Positions 1 to 10,869 of a stretch of 64,000 nucleotides of DNA are shown here, in pieces. Within the stretch, counting starts at the first letter, position 1. Every line of letters begins with the position of its first letter. Under the pieces are notes generated by a model. It was not told the DNA's origin, searched no databases, and saw only the letters and a list, made by a program, of their open reading frames with translations. The stretch comes from Cadophora sp. MPI-SDFR-AT-0126 (lineage: Eukaryota; Ascomycota; Leotiomycetes; Helotiales; Ploettnerulaceae), in assembly GCA_020747065.1 (NCBI GenBank), contig JAGMVK010000018.1, positions 496,001 to 560,000 of the forward strand. The letters run 5' to 3'. The position numbers were made by a program, and so were the translations under genes.

Positions 1-2
1 GA

Positions 3-155
3 AGATTTAGTACAAAGACCATGAGGATTGAACAATGCAAGCCAGATGGCAGTTGGTACGAGGAGGGAGAAGTGAAGGGTCGTACGTGGAAGTGTGCCGA
101 GTGGATTGACGAGAAGGCGGTTCCTGCGTTGATTAAAGCGGGGTTGTTGAAATGA
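3..155 (+). CDS. 3' end of an unidentified protein (partial)
   Basis: An open frame enters from the left edge and ends at TGA 153-155, giving about 50 C-terminal residues. The segment is rich in Lys, Glu and Trp and ends in a short hydrophobic/basic helix (residues reading ALIKAGLLK). The composition looks coding, and no stop falls in this frame from the window edge onward. The start, length and any upstream introns lie outside the window. I do not recognise the family, and too little is visible to assign a role. Confidence 0.45.
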   Translation, partial: RFSTKTMRIEQCKPDGSWYEEGEVKGRTWKCAEWIDEKAVPALIKAGLLK

Positions 156-402
156 GAAAGAGATGATCAGGAATTTGGTAACCTAATCCCTTGAATACCG
201 TATCAAAGACCATCATTCAACACCCGATTTCAAGAGATATGTGATAAACCATCGAAGCAAGTGAGTGAACAAGCAACTTCCTCCTTCAGCTCTCCAAGTT
301 TTCAGCCTCGATCCAAACCACCCATAGATCTACCTCGAATCGGACACCAGCAGCAGGGCCACAACTTCACTGAGTCTCCTGTCGAATTATTTTACCAACG
401 AC

Positions 403-859
403 TCAAGGTCTCAGATGTTTCTCGACACAATCACTTGGCACCCGGCTCTGCAACCAATGTTGGATAGATTTCCCAACCCACACGATGTAATCAGGCTCAG
501 TGGCTCCCTCATCGAGTCTCTGAACATCTACATAAGCCAGTGCTTCTACTGCTGTCTGCTCTTCCTCCCCACCGGTGATCAGGCCCACGTCGAGGTACTG
601 CTTCTCGTAGGGCCAGGGAACAACCCCAACGTATCGTGCTTTTTCTCCTTCTTCTGAGAGACGATACAGAGATCCCTATACAATATAACCTGGAGATGGA
701 ATAATTAATGCATATGAGGTGGAATTAATCATCCATTGCAGTCTTTGGAAATGTGAGACAGACGCAGAGGCATCCCGGGAATCGCTGCCCCATAGTGACA
801 GGGGACAGATTAAACGAATAGCCCAGGTAAAGGGTAGTGTCTCATTCTGGACCCGACAT
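403..859 (-). pseudogene. Decayed gamma-glutamylcyclotransferase (GGCT)-like gene
   Basis: Read on the minus strand from ATG at 859, the N-terminal part keeps the family's start. After an in-frame TGA (842-844) comes a piece reading YLGYSFNL, matching the GGCT substrate loop usually written Y-x-x-Y-G-S-N-L. The frame then shifts between about 790 and 760. The second part (WMINSTSYALIIPSPG) meets an in-frame TAG at 676-678 and runs on through YRLSEEGEKA to EYIxR-like and VP..VEKHLRP segments ending at TGA 403-405. The family's N-E-G-V-P stretch, with the catalytic Glu, reads G-V-V-P here. Living relatives open the cyclic ring of 5-oxoproline chemistry in glutathione turnover. Two stops, one frameshift and loss of the key Glu argue for a relic. 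An intron could explain only the second stop, not all the lesions. The family match is from memory of the pattern. Confidence 0.6.
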
Positions 860-1332
860 TGTGAAATGTGAGGGACTGTTTATTGAAGCTTTAAATTTTT
901 TAAATGATTTTCCTAGTTAGCTTCTTGATAAGGTTGATGGGAGTTCCCGTTGCGCCGAGGAATCGTACGAAAGATACAGGGTATGCGCTACTTTATCACC
1001 ATGCTTCCGACTCGCTAAGCTCGGGCTCGCAAAACAAACAGTGCAGGCGAGAAAGTAAAAATTGACCCTGTGACAGAATAACTTCGTAGGGCGAAAAAAA
1101 AGAAGGAGCATTTTCTGCGAGCAGTTCACCACCCTAATCGCGAGGATCAGGGGTGGGCAAGTCATGATTGGCTCCGTTGCCGAAGGCTTGCAGGAGGCGG
1201 GATTCATCACAGCCTCTCTTTCAGGCACGCATCATCGAGAATCATCAGTCCTTTTACAGCAAGATTACGAAGTAAAGACTTCTGACCTGGCTTGAACGAG
1301 TGGCATCTCAAGTCTGAAACGCGTTGCCGATA
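860..1332. other. Intergenic, upstream of the HET gene
   Basis: About 470 bases between the GGCT relic and the HET gene. I see no convincing coding exon. A 103-codon minus frame at 917-1228 has no family signature. The stretch presumably holds the HET promoter. Confidence 0.4.
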
Positions 1333-3108
1333 ATGCCTCTCTCCGTGCTCTACACATCTCTCGACCCAAACGAAATACGACTCATCTGCCTCCAGCCTGG
1401 AAATACGGACAGCATCGTCTGTGATCTCAAACGCGCTTCTCTATTGGAAAGCCCCAGCTATGAAGCTCTTTCCTACACTTGGGAACTCGATGATCCAACA
1501 CCCGACAAGCATCTCTTCTCAATTACTTTATCTGGCAGGACGTTCTCCGTGGCGGCTAATCTCTATTCTGCGCTCACACATCTGCGACAAAACGAACCTC
1601 GCATCCTTTGGATTGATGCAATATGTATCAACCAAGACGATCTTTTGGAACGAGCCCAGCAAGTCCGCATCATGAGCAAGATTTACTCTTCGGCGAGCAG
1701 AGTACTGATCTGGCTGGGAGAAGAAGAACCCACCGACAAACTAGCGTTCGACAACCTGCGGGATTGGAATGAGCGCCTAAAGTCCCCTGAGGTTGCAAGC
1801 AATCTATCTGCGCACGTATGGAAGGTCGATCTTGCAGAGCTAGACACCCCTGCCTGGACTGGTCTTGGTTCCGTGCTATCTCGACGCTGGTTCCGACGTC
1901 TCTGGGTGATCCAGGAGGCTGTAATGGCCGAAAAAGCAATTGTAATCTGCGGGTCTCAGACTGTGGACTGGGAAGTTTTGGAAACAGTTCTCTATCATTT
2001 CTATAAGAATAGTATGCACGGGTTCTTTTCTGTCAATGCTCGCGGAGAAAGTGGACCAGTTGCAGGCACAACAGTCACCAGAATTCGGTCGGTCAAAGAA
2101 GGCATCACGTCTGGCAACAGACTATCACTTCTGCAACTACTCCTCTATACCACAAACTTGGATTGTACAGATGCTCGGGATATCCTTTATGGTTTGTTGT
2201 CTTTGGCAGCAGCAGATGCTCTTGAGATACCGGTCAATTACTCGATTCCGGTTCAAGAACTTTTCGCGCACATCAACCGAGAAATGATCGACAATGATGA
2301 TGAACTTCGCTTACTGTCTTTCTTTGATGCACCTTCGTTGGAGAAACCGATATTGGGGACGCCCTGGGCGCCGAATTGGCAGTTCAGGGATAACAGGCGG
2401 ACAGGCTTCTTTCAATTTCCCAACAATTTCGACGCAATGAGTCTCGACACCAACAGACCCAGCTTCTCGAGGGATGGTCCCAAGTTGAAGACTCTCGGTG
2501 TGATTTTCGATGTGCCTCTACAAATTGGAATGGTGGGGTGTGCTTCCTACCTGGACAAAGATGGGACCCAATTGAAGTTCTCACACGATGTAATGACTTT
2601 TATTGAGTCCTGTGGAGCAGTTGCCGCAGGACCCACAGTATTATATGATCCCCCTCAAACACTTCAAGAAGCGACCTGGAGGACAATGATTTGCAATACC
2701 GCAATCGGCGGAGAAGTAGTCCCGAGCTCGTATGGATACAAATTCAACACCTTCAAGTTCTTCATGAGAGCAGCCCAATATCCTGACTTGATGGCGATCA
2801 TCCCGGATCACCAGCGTGAGATGAGATGTCGAGAAGCCAACGAATTCCAACTCGTGCTCGATAGATGGATTCATGGCCGTGTATTTTGCAGAACTAAGAA
2901 TGGATATCTGGGAATGCTCCCTGTCGGATCAAGACCGGGAGATGAAATTTGTGGGATTTTACGTGCGAAGACGCCGTACGTGATACGCAAGAAACCAGAT
3001 GGTTGCTACCAGTTGATTGGAGAGTGCTATATTCACGGTATGATGAATGGAGAGCTATTCCATTTACCAAACCTCAGAGCACGGATTCAAGATATTGTTC
3101 TGGCCTGA
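1333..3108 (+). CDS. HET-domain (heterokaryon incompatibility) protein
   Basis: Intronless gene of 591 aa. The frame extends 9 bases further upstream without an ATG, so ATG 1333 is taken as start. The HET domain fills the N-terminal third: the YEALSYTW motif at residues 43-50, then W-I-D-A-I-C-I-N-Q near residue 95, then E-R-x-x-Q-V-x-x-M-x-x-I-Y and V-L-I-W-L-G. The C-terminal end has the usual G-D-E-I-C-G-I-L..PYVIR..Y-x-L-I-G-E-C-Y-I-H-G module seen after many HET domains. HET proteins trigger death or growth arrest when genetically different hyphae fuse; this domain acts as a TIR-like cell-death effector. Its partner and trigger cannot be read from the sequence. No STAND/NACHT or repeat domain is attached. 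It is convergent with the MFS gene, with 206 bases between the stop codons. A second HET gene lies at the right edge of the window. Confidence 0.93.
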   Translation: MPLSVLYTSLDPNEIRLICLQPGNTDSIVCDLKRASLLESPSYEALSYTWELDDPTPDKHLFSITLSGRTFSVAANLYSALTHLRQNEPRILWIDAICINQDDLLERAQQVRIMSKIYSSASRVLIWLGEEEPTDKLAFDNLRDWNERLKSPEVASNLSAHVWKVDLAELDTPAWTGLGSVLSRRWFRRLWVIQEAVMAEKAIVICGSQTVDWEVLETVLYHFYKNSMHGFFSVNARGESGPVAGTTVTRIRSVKEGITSGNRLSLLQLLLYTTNLDCTDARDILYGLLSLAAADALEIPVNYSIPVQELFAHINREMIDNDDELRLLSFFDAPSLEKPILGTPWAPNWQFRDNRRTGFFQFPNNFDAMSLDTNRPSFSRDGPKLKTLGVIFDVPLQIGMVGCASYLDKDGTQLKFSHDVMTFIESCGAVAAGPTVLYDPPQTLQEATWRTMICNTAIGGEVVPSSYGYKFNTFKFFMRAAQYPDLMAIIPDHQREMRCREANEFQLVLDRWIHGRVFCRTKNGYLGMLPVGSRPGDEICGILRAKTPYVIRKKPDGCYQLIGECYIHGMMNGELFHLPNLRARIQDIVLA

Positions 3109-3314
3109 TTAGGTGGTTACGGCCATGTACATTTATCTTTGTCCTTGTGCTCTTCTGCGGATTGCGCATCTCTGATTTCCGGCTTCGGTGGTTTCTCTCG
3201 AAAGAACCTTTTGCACTGCTCCATACCACACCCCGGTCAGCCAGACTTTCATCTCTAGCCATGGTTGTTACAGAACCTGAGTCTCGAATAACCTTACCCT
3301 GTCACAACTTTTGT

Positions 3315-5093
3315 TCATCTATCCTCCTGTTTTCCCAGATAGTTTTCGACCCATATTTGCATCTCTAGTCCTCGTTTCGCAATCAAGAGGACGACCAAAC
3401 CAGCCATAAGTACAAGGAACGCCACTGTTGACGATCAGAATACGATTCGCTCATACAATGGACAGCAACTTACATATAGTGAATGCCCAGCCGACGCCAA
3501 TCGTGGTTATCAGGGGCACAATGCCAGCCGTACTTGCTGCGCCGAATATATACTGTATGACATATTTCCCGCTGATGACTTCTGACCTCTTGTAAGGAAG
3601 GACCTCTGGACAAAGTCAGCATGTGCTCCTACACCAAGATGGATTAAGGAGAGATTAAATTACCAGCGGTATAAGTATTCAACCCATTAAAACTGCCCAT
3701 CAACCCCGCACCAGCAACAAAACTCGTGATCACCGGAACAGCCATGCCACCCACTTCCTTCTGCAATGTCCATCCAAAAGTCAGAGCGGCACCAGGAACT
3801 AACAAGATCATGGCGAGCACCCCACTGTTCAATCTGTCTTGCGGTAGCCGAACGCCTTTCCTCTTGAGCATGTATTTCCGAACAGTATAGTCTGAGAACT
3901 GGCCGCCGACAATGCTGCCGAGGAGGAAGCCAGCTCCTGGCGCGATGTAGAATAGGCCGCTGATGAGAGGTGTAGTGAGGTGGAATCGTGGATTGATGAT
4001 CTCGCGAATAGAAGATAGTAGGCCATATTGCAGTGTGGAGAGGAGGCCGCATGCGATGTCCTTTGCCAGCCGGTCAGTCAGCCAGTACTCAACACTCCTT
4101 TGGCCAAGAACTTTGCTCAACACTTACTGCAAGAATGACATTAGGGTATACAAGTGGATGCAGTATCTTCATTGGATTGAATAAAGATCGAATCTCATCA
4201 AAAGACAAAGATCGAGATTTTTCACCGTCAGTGTCCGAGAGATGTCTAGTCGTCTTGCGAATGTCGGAGACGAAGAGCACGGATGCAATAAGTCCAGCGG
4301 CGATCATGCCGACTTGGACCCAGTATATTCCTCTCCAACTGGTATATGTCACGATCACCCCGCCTATGATAGGCCCTATCATCTGTAAATGTGATGTCCT
4401 TCATGTCCTAGCGTCGGCATTGAACTCACCAATTGCTGGTCCGCTTACTGTCGCAGCTAAGAAGCAGCCAACTGCACGACCTCGACGTGTCTGGAATTGT
4501 CAGTAGTGTAATTCTCACGTTTAAGAAAAAGCTTTACAGCGCCATTGGGATCCGGATCATTACTTGGCAATGGAGGGACTCACCGGCTCGAAAATATCAG
4601 CCAGAATGGTTTGGCCAACCACCATGAACAGAGTGCCCTCAAAGGCCGATAAAGTCCTCATGCTCACGAAAACTCCCAAGTTCGGAGCCAAAGCAGTAGC
4701 GATCGAGCATCCCAAGAATATCACGAGTGCGGTATTGTAGGCTTTCCTCCTGCCAAACACTTCCACCAAAGGGCCAGTAATGAAAGATGAAAAGCCCATG
4801 GAAAGGAGGAAACCGGCATTAGTGATGTTGAGTATGGAAACGGTAGTGTCGAACTCGGCGCCGATTTCGGGTGTTGCTGGAAGGAGAGAAGTGGTCGAGT
4901 AGGTGGCAACGAGAGCCATCCAAGATACAGTTGCGAGGATCAGATATTTTCGCCATGTTGGGAGTGAGCAGTGAGGTGCTGCTATAAATGGGTCAACATT
5001 CATCGTTTGTTCCAAGTCAAATACAGATGCGCCAGGAGTTGACGATGCCGAGACTGTCGTCGGAGCCGATGCGGTTGGATCCTGCAAAATCAT
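3315..5093 (-). CDS. MFS transporter, DHA1 drug:H+ antiporter type
   Basis: Six exons on the minus strand: 5093-4584, 4490-4430, 4375-4128, 4060-3664, 3605-3474 and 3424-3315, giving 485 aa. All introns are 49-93 bp, and the phases join the MFS sequence smoothly ([10 protein letters not shown] and A-I-G/P-I-I-G-G). The soluble N-terminus of about 45 residues precedes the first membrane helix. The motif A region reads [10 protein letters not shown] between TM2 and TM3, and the motif C-like region after exon 2 reads V-S-G-P-A-I-G-P-I-I-G-G, typical of 12-TM proton-coupled exporters. Substrate is unknown: fungicide, toxin export or a secondary metabolite are all possible. The gene lies just downstream of, and in the same orientation as, a Zn2Cys6 regulator, a frequent pairing of exporter and its controller. 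It is not part of a visible biosynthetic cluster. Confidence 0.92.
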
Positions 5094-5514
5094 GGTTTAG
5101 AGATGACAGCGAAATCGAGAACATGTGAGCTTGGGTGAGATTTACACCAGATATCTGGAGTTTCAAAGTTATTTAAACAAGAGCGATGGAATGAAGAGTC
5201 ATAGATTTCATTGATGGGGTGCAGAAACTTCGACTTCGGCGACGTGGAATTTTGCCCGAGCCCACTTTTTTTATTGCCCACAGCAACTCCTACCCCGTTC
5301 TGGGCAGCAAAAGACTGCATTCATGGGTTTTACATGGCATGTCGGCCTTATCCATGCTTGGAGAAGGCTGGATGAAGAATATTTCCTTTTGACCCCAAAG
5401 GATGTCTTTTAGTGGCGCCGGAGTTGTTCCAAAGGCCTGATCATACTTCTCACCAGGCTTGGATTTCTCCTTCAACAAGTTGAGGCATGGAAAAACTCTA
5501 TCTTATACTCTCAT
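5094..5514. promoter_or_regulatory. Promoter region of the MFS gene
   Basis: 421 bases between the regulator's stop and the transporter's ATG. An AT-rich TTTAAATAA-like element lies about 80 bases above the ATG. I could not see a clear inverted CGG pair for a Zn2Cys6 protein. No coding exon is apparent. Confidence 0.35.
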
Positions 5515-7798
5515 TTATTCCGTCCATTGAGGCGTGCTCCAGAAGTAGAGCGAGCTGCTTGCATCGCCTGACATTTCAGACGGGTTCAACAAGCCAAGAT
5601 CGAAATCTGATTGAGCCAGAAAGCTCTGCATTGTCGGTTCCAAGAAAGCCATCTCAGTCGTAAATCCTCCAGGAGCATTTCTCATTGATGCATTCATGCC
5701 ACTTCCGAAAGTCGTCGATATGTCACCATTCTCCGCAGTCAGCGAGAGAACAGAATCCGTGATGCCAAGTCTTGCCTCCTCATCGCTATTTCCTTCTCGC
5801 CTTGCTTTGTACATTTCGAGGCTAACCTTAATTTCCTCCAAATTTCTGGAAAATTCTGCAGCTGCCAGATTTCCATCCCCACTCATGCATCGAAGGACTT
5901 GTGCAGCTGTTTCGAAAGCTTCCATGTCACCCGTCGGATTTTCAGTCGAAATCAAACTCGACATGAGCATAACCATCGCAGCCGAGAACAGATATTGAAC
6001 GGTGAAATAACCGAATAAGGGTAGCGATCCACTTGTCCATTGATGGATGATCAGCGAGTGGGAATGCTTGGCGGCATGAATACAAGCTTCTGCTAGTGTC
6101 AGAGCTGCTTGGGAAACACCATCTCGGTTCCCGCTGCTCTCGGAAGAGTGATTGTTCATCTGAGTCAGAACTCTAAGGAGCATGGGTCGGGTGGTAAGGA
6201 TGATAATCTGCAGGTTCAGTACATATAGCGAGATTTCACAGTCGTATCGACTTACCTGGTTGAACGAAAGATGCATAGAAATGATGTATTTTGGATTTAT
6301 GCGACCAGACTCTTCGGACTTCAGCCTCAGATGTTCGGGAAGTGACTCGACCCATGATTTTAGCGACTTCAATAGTTGTTGGACTCGCTGAAGAAAAGTT
6401 TCCTTATACCGCTTCCTGCTATATATCTTGACAATGGCTTCACCAGCAATTCTCGCTAGCTTGATGCTTGCAATTGCATAGTCAGTGTCTGGAAATTGTT
6501 CGTCGTGGAGCTCCTTAGGAGAGATCGTAGTGGGCATGTCCACGTGAATATCCTCGTCCAGTATTGAGTTCGGAATGCCCATCTTTGAGCCCCACATACG
6601 ATCAAAAATGTAGATGGTCCACCATAATCGTACACGGTGCTCCCGTTCCACTGGATCTACAGCTTGAGATGGTCCAAGGTTGTGATTCATTCCAATGACT
6701 AGAGCATGTCGCATTGCGTTACCGATCAAGAGGAAAGCTTGATGGCGTCGATTCAGGGAGTAGGAAAACAGCGACTGGAGAGGTTATTAGCTTAGTTCTT
6801 ACCAAAGAAGAGCAAGATGCTCACCAGAAGTAGCAAGTTTTCTATGTGCGTGATGCTAGGTCTCTCCGGAAGAATCTGGATAAGAGCAAGCGACTTTGCG
6901 TAGTAGTTCACTCCCGGAACTTGGCCCGTCGATGAGTTTGATCTTATGGAATACACTTCCCCAAGGGCGAATAAAGTAAAGAACTTGCATTTGTTCACCG
7001 GAGACTCGAAGTTTCGAGTCTCGTATGTTTCTTTCAGAGCTTCGAAAGTGGACTTCCGGCACATCATATGGTAGACTCTGCCAGCTTGATGGAATGCAAC
7101 CTTCAAGAGTAGAGTTGCATGTGTGAAGCTCGGCCATGGGACATCTGAAGTACTCAGTTCCGATAGTGTAGCCTCTGTCATGTACTGCGTCCGAGGAATA
7201 TGAGCAGCTGTGGTATTACCAGTGAGGAATCGACGTAGCCGAGTGGCAAACGCAGTGCATGCGGCCTCACCAACATATATTGGAGGCGCAACAGGGTCAT
7301 AGCTCTGGAACCAGGCTTGGTCGCCAATTATGGGATTTTTCCGAGACTGATCTGGGTCCGCGTGGTCCTCGGCTCTCCTGTGCTCGATCTCCAGAGGAAC
7401 ATCACGTGTAGGGGATCCAGGACGATCTCTCAACCGCTCATTCTCGGCCAGTAGTCGGTCTATATAACTGAAATGGAGTCTATTAGCACATGTATAAAGT
7501 TTCCGTACTGGTTGGGCGGGTGTGCTGTTACCTTTGACTGACAGTGATTTTGCGATCACGTGCTTGGTATTGACAGTCATTGCCGACACCGCTTTGTACA
7601 CATTTTGCACACGGCTGCTCTCCGGTACATTTGATCTTCTGTGAATGACATCTTTGACAGCTACAAGATTGACTGTCAGCGTTGATCTCGATGTCGATAG
7701 CCGTTAGATTACACTTACGCTACTTTCTTCTTCGGCCGCTTCGTCGGCGGCGACAACGAGAGATCCTCAGAAGGAAACGATCTTTTGTCAGCCATCAT
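5515..7798 (-). CDS. Zn2Cys6 fungal-specific transcription factor
   Basis: Five exons on the minus strand: 7798-7719, 7660-7532, 7467-6825, 6774-6256 and 6207-5515, giving 687 aa. Intron 4 (6255-6208, 48 bp) is a multiple of three without stops, so it is easily missed; its GTAAGT donor, CTGAAC branch site and CAG acceptor mark it. The zinc cluster begins right after a basic stretch, P-K-K-K, with cysteines at 28, 31, 38, 44, 47 and 56 (C-x2-C-x6-C-x5-C-x2-C-x8-C). A short linker and a coiled-coil-like stretch (Y-I-D-R-L-L-A-E-N-E-R-L-R) for dimerisation follow. The middle homology (fungal_trans) region covers about residues 180-420, including RHQAFLLIGNAMRHALVIG and the R-R-x-W-W-T-I-Y-like stretch (RLWWTIYIFDRMWG). 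It probably regulates the adjacent MFS gene, but this is inferred from position only. Start choice: two adjacent ATGs at 7798 and 7795; the first is used. Confidence 0.93.
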
Positions 7799-8619
7799 TA
7801 TCAATAACGGGGAGTATGGCTCAATAGCCGAAGACTGGCATTAGATGTTGAAGTGTTCATGTGAAAAGATGTGTGATGTTTTTCGGTCGTGGAAGTGGGA
7901 GGGCCGGTGAAAATCCAGGTTTCCCCGATTCTCGCTTCCACGCTTCTTCCAGCGTCTCGGCATATCTCGCCGAGCCGCCTTCGGGATGCTTCAATTGCAT
8001 ACTAAGATCAGTCGGAGAACAACAGAACAAAGAAAGGGTTTGAGACACACACTTCTACCAAGAGATCGGACATGGCTATTATTCGCTAGATCGCTTGCCA
8101 AGAGGTTAGAGGCGCAATTACCTAAGGTTAGACCTCGAGGAGGTTGCACATAAATATAGGGTAACAAAACGTGTCAAAGAAAACGGACATCGGCAACCAG
8201 ATAAATTCGAAATGTATCAAGGATCAAGAAGAAGCACTTAGATCTCGGCTCTTGTATCCGCCTCTTATGGACATCACACTGAATAAGCAGCCAAAAGCTC
8301 GCTAGTCTATTTCGCTCGTGAACGCGAGAAGATGATAAGGTTTTCGGCTTGTTTAATTTTCCAATTCCCTAGGAGCGCATACAGCTCACTTCAGCTATTG
8401 AGAGATGATGCCCGACTTTCCACTATTACGTGACATGGACAATTGGGATGTTTTCAGAGCGTGCCTTCCATGCGAGACTGGCTCATGCCACTTTGGGAAC
8501 GATGGCTCTCAAGTTGCTATTGTTCACATTTCAAGTGCACCTTCCCAGTTAGATTCCTCTGCCAAACCAATCCAAGTTGACTTAAGCAGAGCCGTAATTT
8601 CTTTTTGCCGAGTTACAAA
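7799..8619. other. Intergenic, upstream of the Zn2Cys6 gene
   Basis: About 800 bases between the regulator's ATG and the putative small gene. Short mirrored frames on both strands near 7860-8045 look like chance. A frame at 8405-8653 begins with ATG ATG and has mixed coding character; it could be a 5' exon of the next entry. Confidence 0.3.
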
Positions 8620-9418
8620 ATGTCCTGCCAAGCCTCCAAGATTATCCCAGTAACTTGCACTGTGCCTCAACACAAAATATGGCAACGGGCAATCGGAATG
8701 AGTATTGGAGCACATCTCTACAGGCTACTAGGACCACCCTGGGCAAATACTTACATGTCTATCTCCGTTGGGTTCCTCATCAGCTTAATTGGACTCAACG
8801 GCATCATCAAATGCAGTCATGACTTGTACGGCCAATGGCTCATACAACATTTGAAGCGGCTCCGAGAACACCAGTACTGGATAGCAGGCCTACACGAGGA
8901 CAACATGTACAACATTGGGCAATCCGTAGAAGTATGCGAGGAGTTGGAACTCCAGAGTCTGTTGTCGTTACCCCACCGAACATACCAAGGGTCGTGCGAA
9001 GGACTGCATGATGAAGCATAGCGACATTTTCATCATTTTTGGAAATCACCGAGCCGATCCTCTTCCCCCGAGATATACTAGGAATATTGTGACGGGAAAG
9101 AATGTAGAGTGCGTCAATGGGGCAGAAGAGCAGGCGGAAGACACCGATACGGACCTCAACACCGGTATCAATACCCCAAGAACTGACGACCACGAAGGAA
9201 AGAAAGATGGGGATAGCGGAAGCCCTAAGACTCAAACGGAGGATGATGGCAACGAGAAGCCTATTGTCCATGGTGAAACGACCTCAGGCCGCGAAGCTGG
9301 CAGAGACCAAGAGAACCAGATTGAATCGCAGAACCAGGAGACGATGAAAATCACGAGTTCTCCGAAAGTCAAGGGTCCAGCAACACAAAAGAAGAAGAAG
9401 GAGAAGAAGAAGTGGTGA
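8620..9418 (+). CDS. Possible small hypothetical gene, exon structure unresolved
   Basis: Three overlapping plus-strand frames look coding in turn. From ATG 8620 a frame contains one hydrophobic segment (near 8760-8815: SISVGFLISLIGLNGII) and runs to 9021. A second frame around 8840-9008 reads as a Pro/Arg/Thr-rich linker. A third from about 9083 to TGA 9416-9418 is strongly polar, rich in Asp, Glu, Thr and Gly, and ends in a Lys-rich tail (KKKKEKKK). A single membrane segment followed by a disordered acidic tail is plausible, but I could not find splice sites that join the frames in phase with good consensus. It may be a real spliced gene, a decayed gene or coincidence. No family is recognised. 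Confidence 0.3.
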
Positions 9419-9956
9419 TGATGGATACATGCTAGTGTCACTGCTTCTATTGAGTAAGAGTTGTTGCGATCGTGGTGTTGGGTATGGAATAAGGAATTGA
9501 ACGGTGGGAAACCGCTGGTAGACACTGACATTGTTTTCAAGTATGGTTAACTCCCAATTCAACTTCTGCATAGTTTTATCTCTGTTTCTCGCTGCATCGA
9601 TACGTAATGTGTGCAGACTTATCTACCCGCCTATTCCTTGAGCTCCAATATCCCACAAAGTTGGAAAGACATCCTGCATAACTCAACTCCTCTCTTACAG
9701 GCAGCAGAAGTGAATATCCAGCATTAGATCGGTATATGAAATTTACAATAGTTGAGGCCGGTAAGAAGACAATATACGAAGCTAGAAGAAGTACGACATA
9801 ACTTAAACCCCGCCGAACCAACACAAATCACGTGAACACAAGAACACAAGTCCGTCATCAGTATATCTGTTCAAGGTTAGCAAAGACAAGCTCGATTCTT
9901 GTAGGTATGATTTAGAGAGAAGCTGGTACCAAGAGTGCATTTAATGCTTCATCTGT
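9419..9956. other. Intergenic spacer
   Basis: 538 bases between the uncertain gene and the 3' end of the GPI-protein gene. Short open frames on both strands lack any motif. I see nothing functional. Confidence 0.4.
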
Positions 9957-10869
9957 TCACATTGCCAGAAACGCAGCCACGCCGACGGCGACAATGGCGA
10001 CGACTGAGGTCTGACGGTTCAGCGTCGAGCCGTCTGAAGATATTTTGCCCAGTCTGCACACTTCCTATCTTCCTGATCTATCGGAGATTGGTAGATAGCA
10101 AAGCTCTTGATTGGTTTCCTACACGCATGAAGTCATGTCAGATGTTGATCACTATGGATAAGTGTCAGAAAGATGATATGTATGGCCCAAGGAAAGTACA
10201 AAGCAAACATCTTTTGTTGTCTGGGGGGTTGGATGAAGAGAAGGATAGATAGACTTACAGCGTCACTTTACACTCTCCACCCTCTTTCCTGCGGCAGCTC
10301 ACCCCAAACCACGGGTTCTCTTTGAGGTCGTCTGCACTGTCGCCTCCATTGCCTGTATTGACAGTGCTGAAATTTGGGAAAGAGTAAGCTGTAAAGGTCC
10401 ATGGACTCCATTCCTCACCATCCTCATTCTTGCCCTTGGGGTTCGGCCACCCTAGGTGATACCAAACGCGGGTATAATTGTTGCCAGGGGTATAGGAGGC
10501 GACATTTCCCAGAGTGTAGTTCATCGTTTGGTTATGCGCAGACGAGCGAATGTCCCGATGGCTATAATTTGAGGTTTGGCTGAAGATATCCAGGAGACCA
10601 AAGCATGTGTAAGCCTCAGGAATATTGTTGGTAGTCAAAGCAATAGAGTTTGCAATGTTATGTCCTTTGCAAGCTGGTTCTTCTGTTTCGGTAAAGAATG
10701 CTATAGTGATGTTCGAAGCCAAAGGATCAGGCCTTTGGATATTGACATCTATTAGCTTCTGATTTGGGAGAGCAAGGAACAGAATTCAAAGGGAACGAGG
10801 CTCTTACACAATTTGGGCATAGACACAGATACCCAGAAAGACTGAGACCAGGGAATAATTGAATAACAT
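9957..10869 (-). CDS. Small secreted GPI-anchored glycoprotein, unknown family
   Basis: Three exons on the minus strand: 10869-10808, 10732-10259 and 10053-9957, giving 210 aa. Exon 1 encodes a signal peptide (hydrophobic core reading LVSVFLGICVYA). Exon 2 encodes a domain with many N-glycosylation sequons (NIT, NYS, NQT, NYT twice, NFS) and about five cysteines. Stopping at the end of the exon 2 frame (TAA at 10255) would ignore a perfect GTAAGT donor at 10258. Splicing to an acceptor at 10054 instead adds a Ser/Gly ω-like region and a hydrophobic tail (VVAIVAVGVAAFLAM, then TGA), which is a GPI-attachment signal. The last intron would be 205 bp, long for this window. Likely role: a cell-surface or wall protein. 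No enzymatic motif or known domain is visible, so function is unassigned. Confidence 0.7.
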
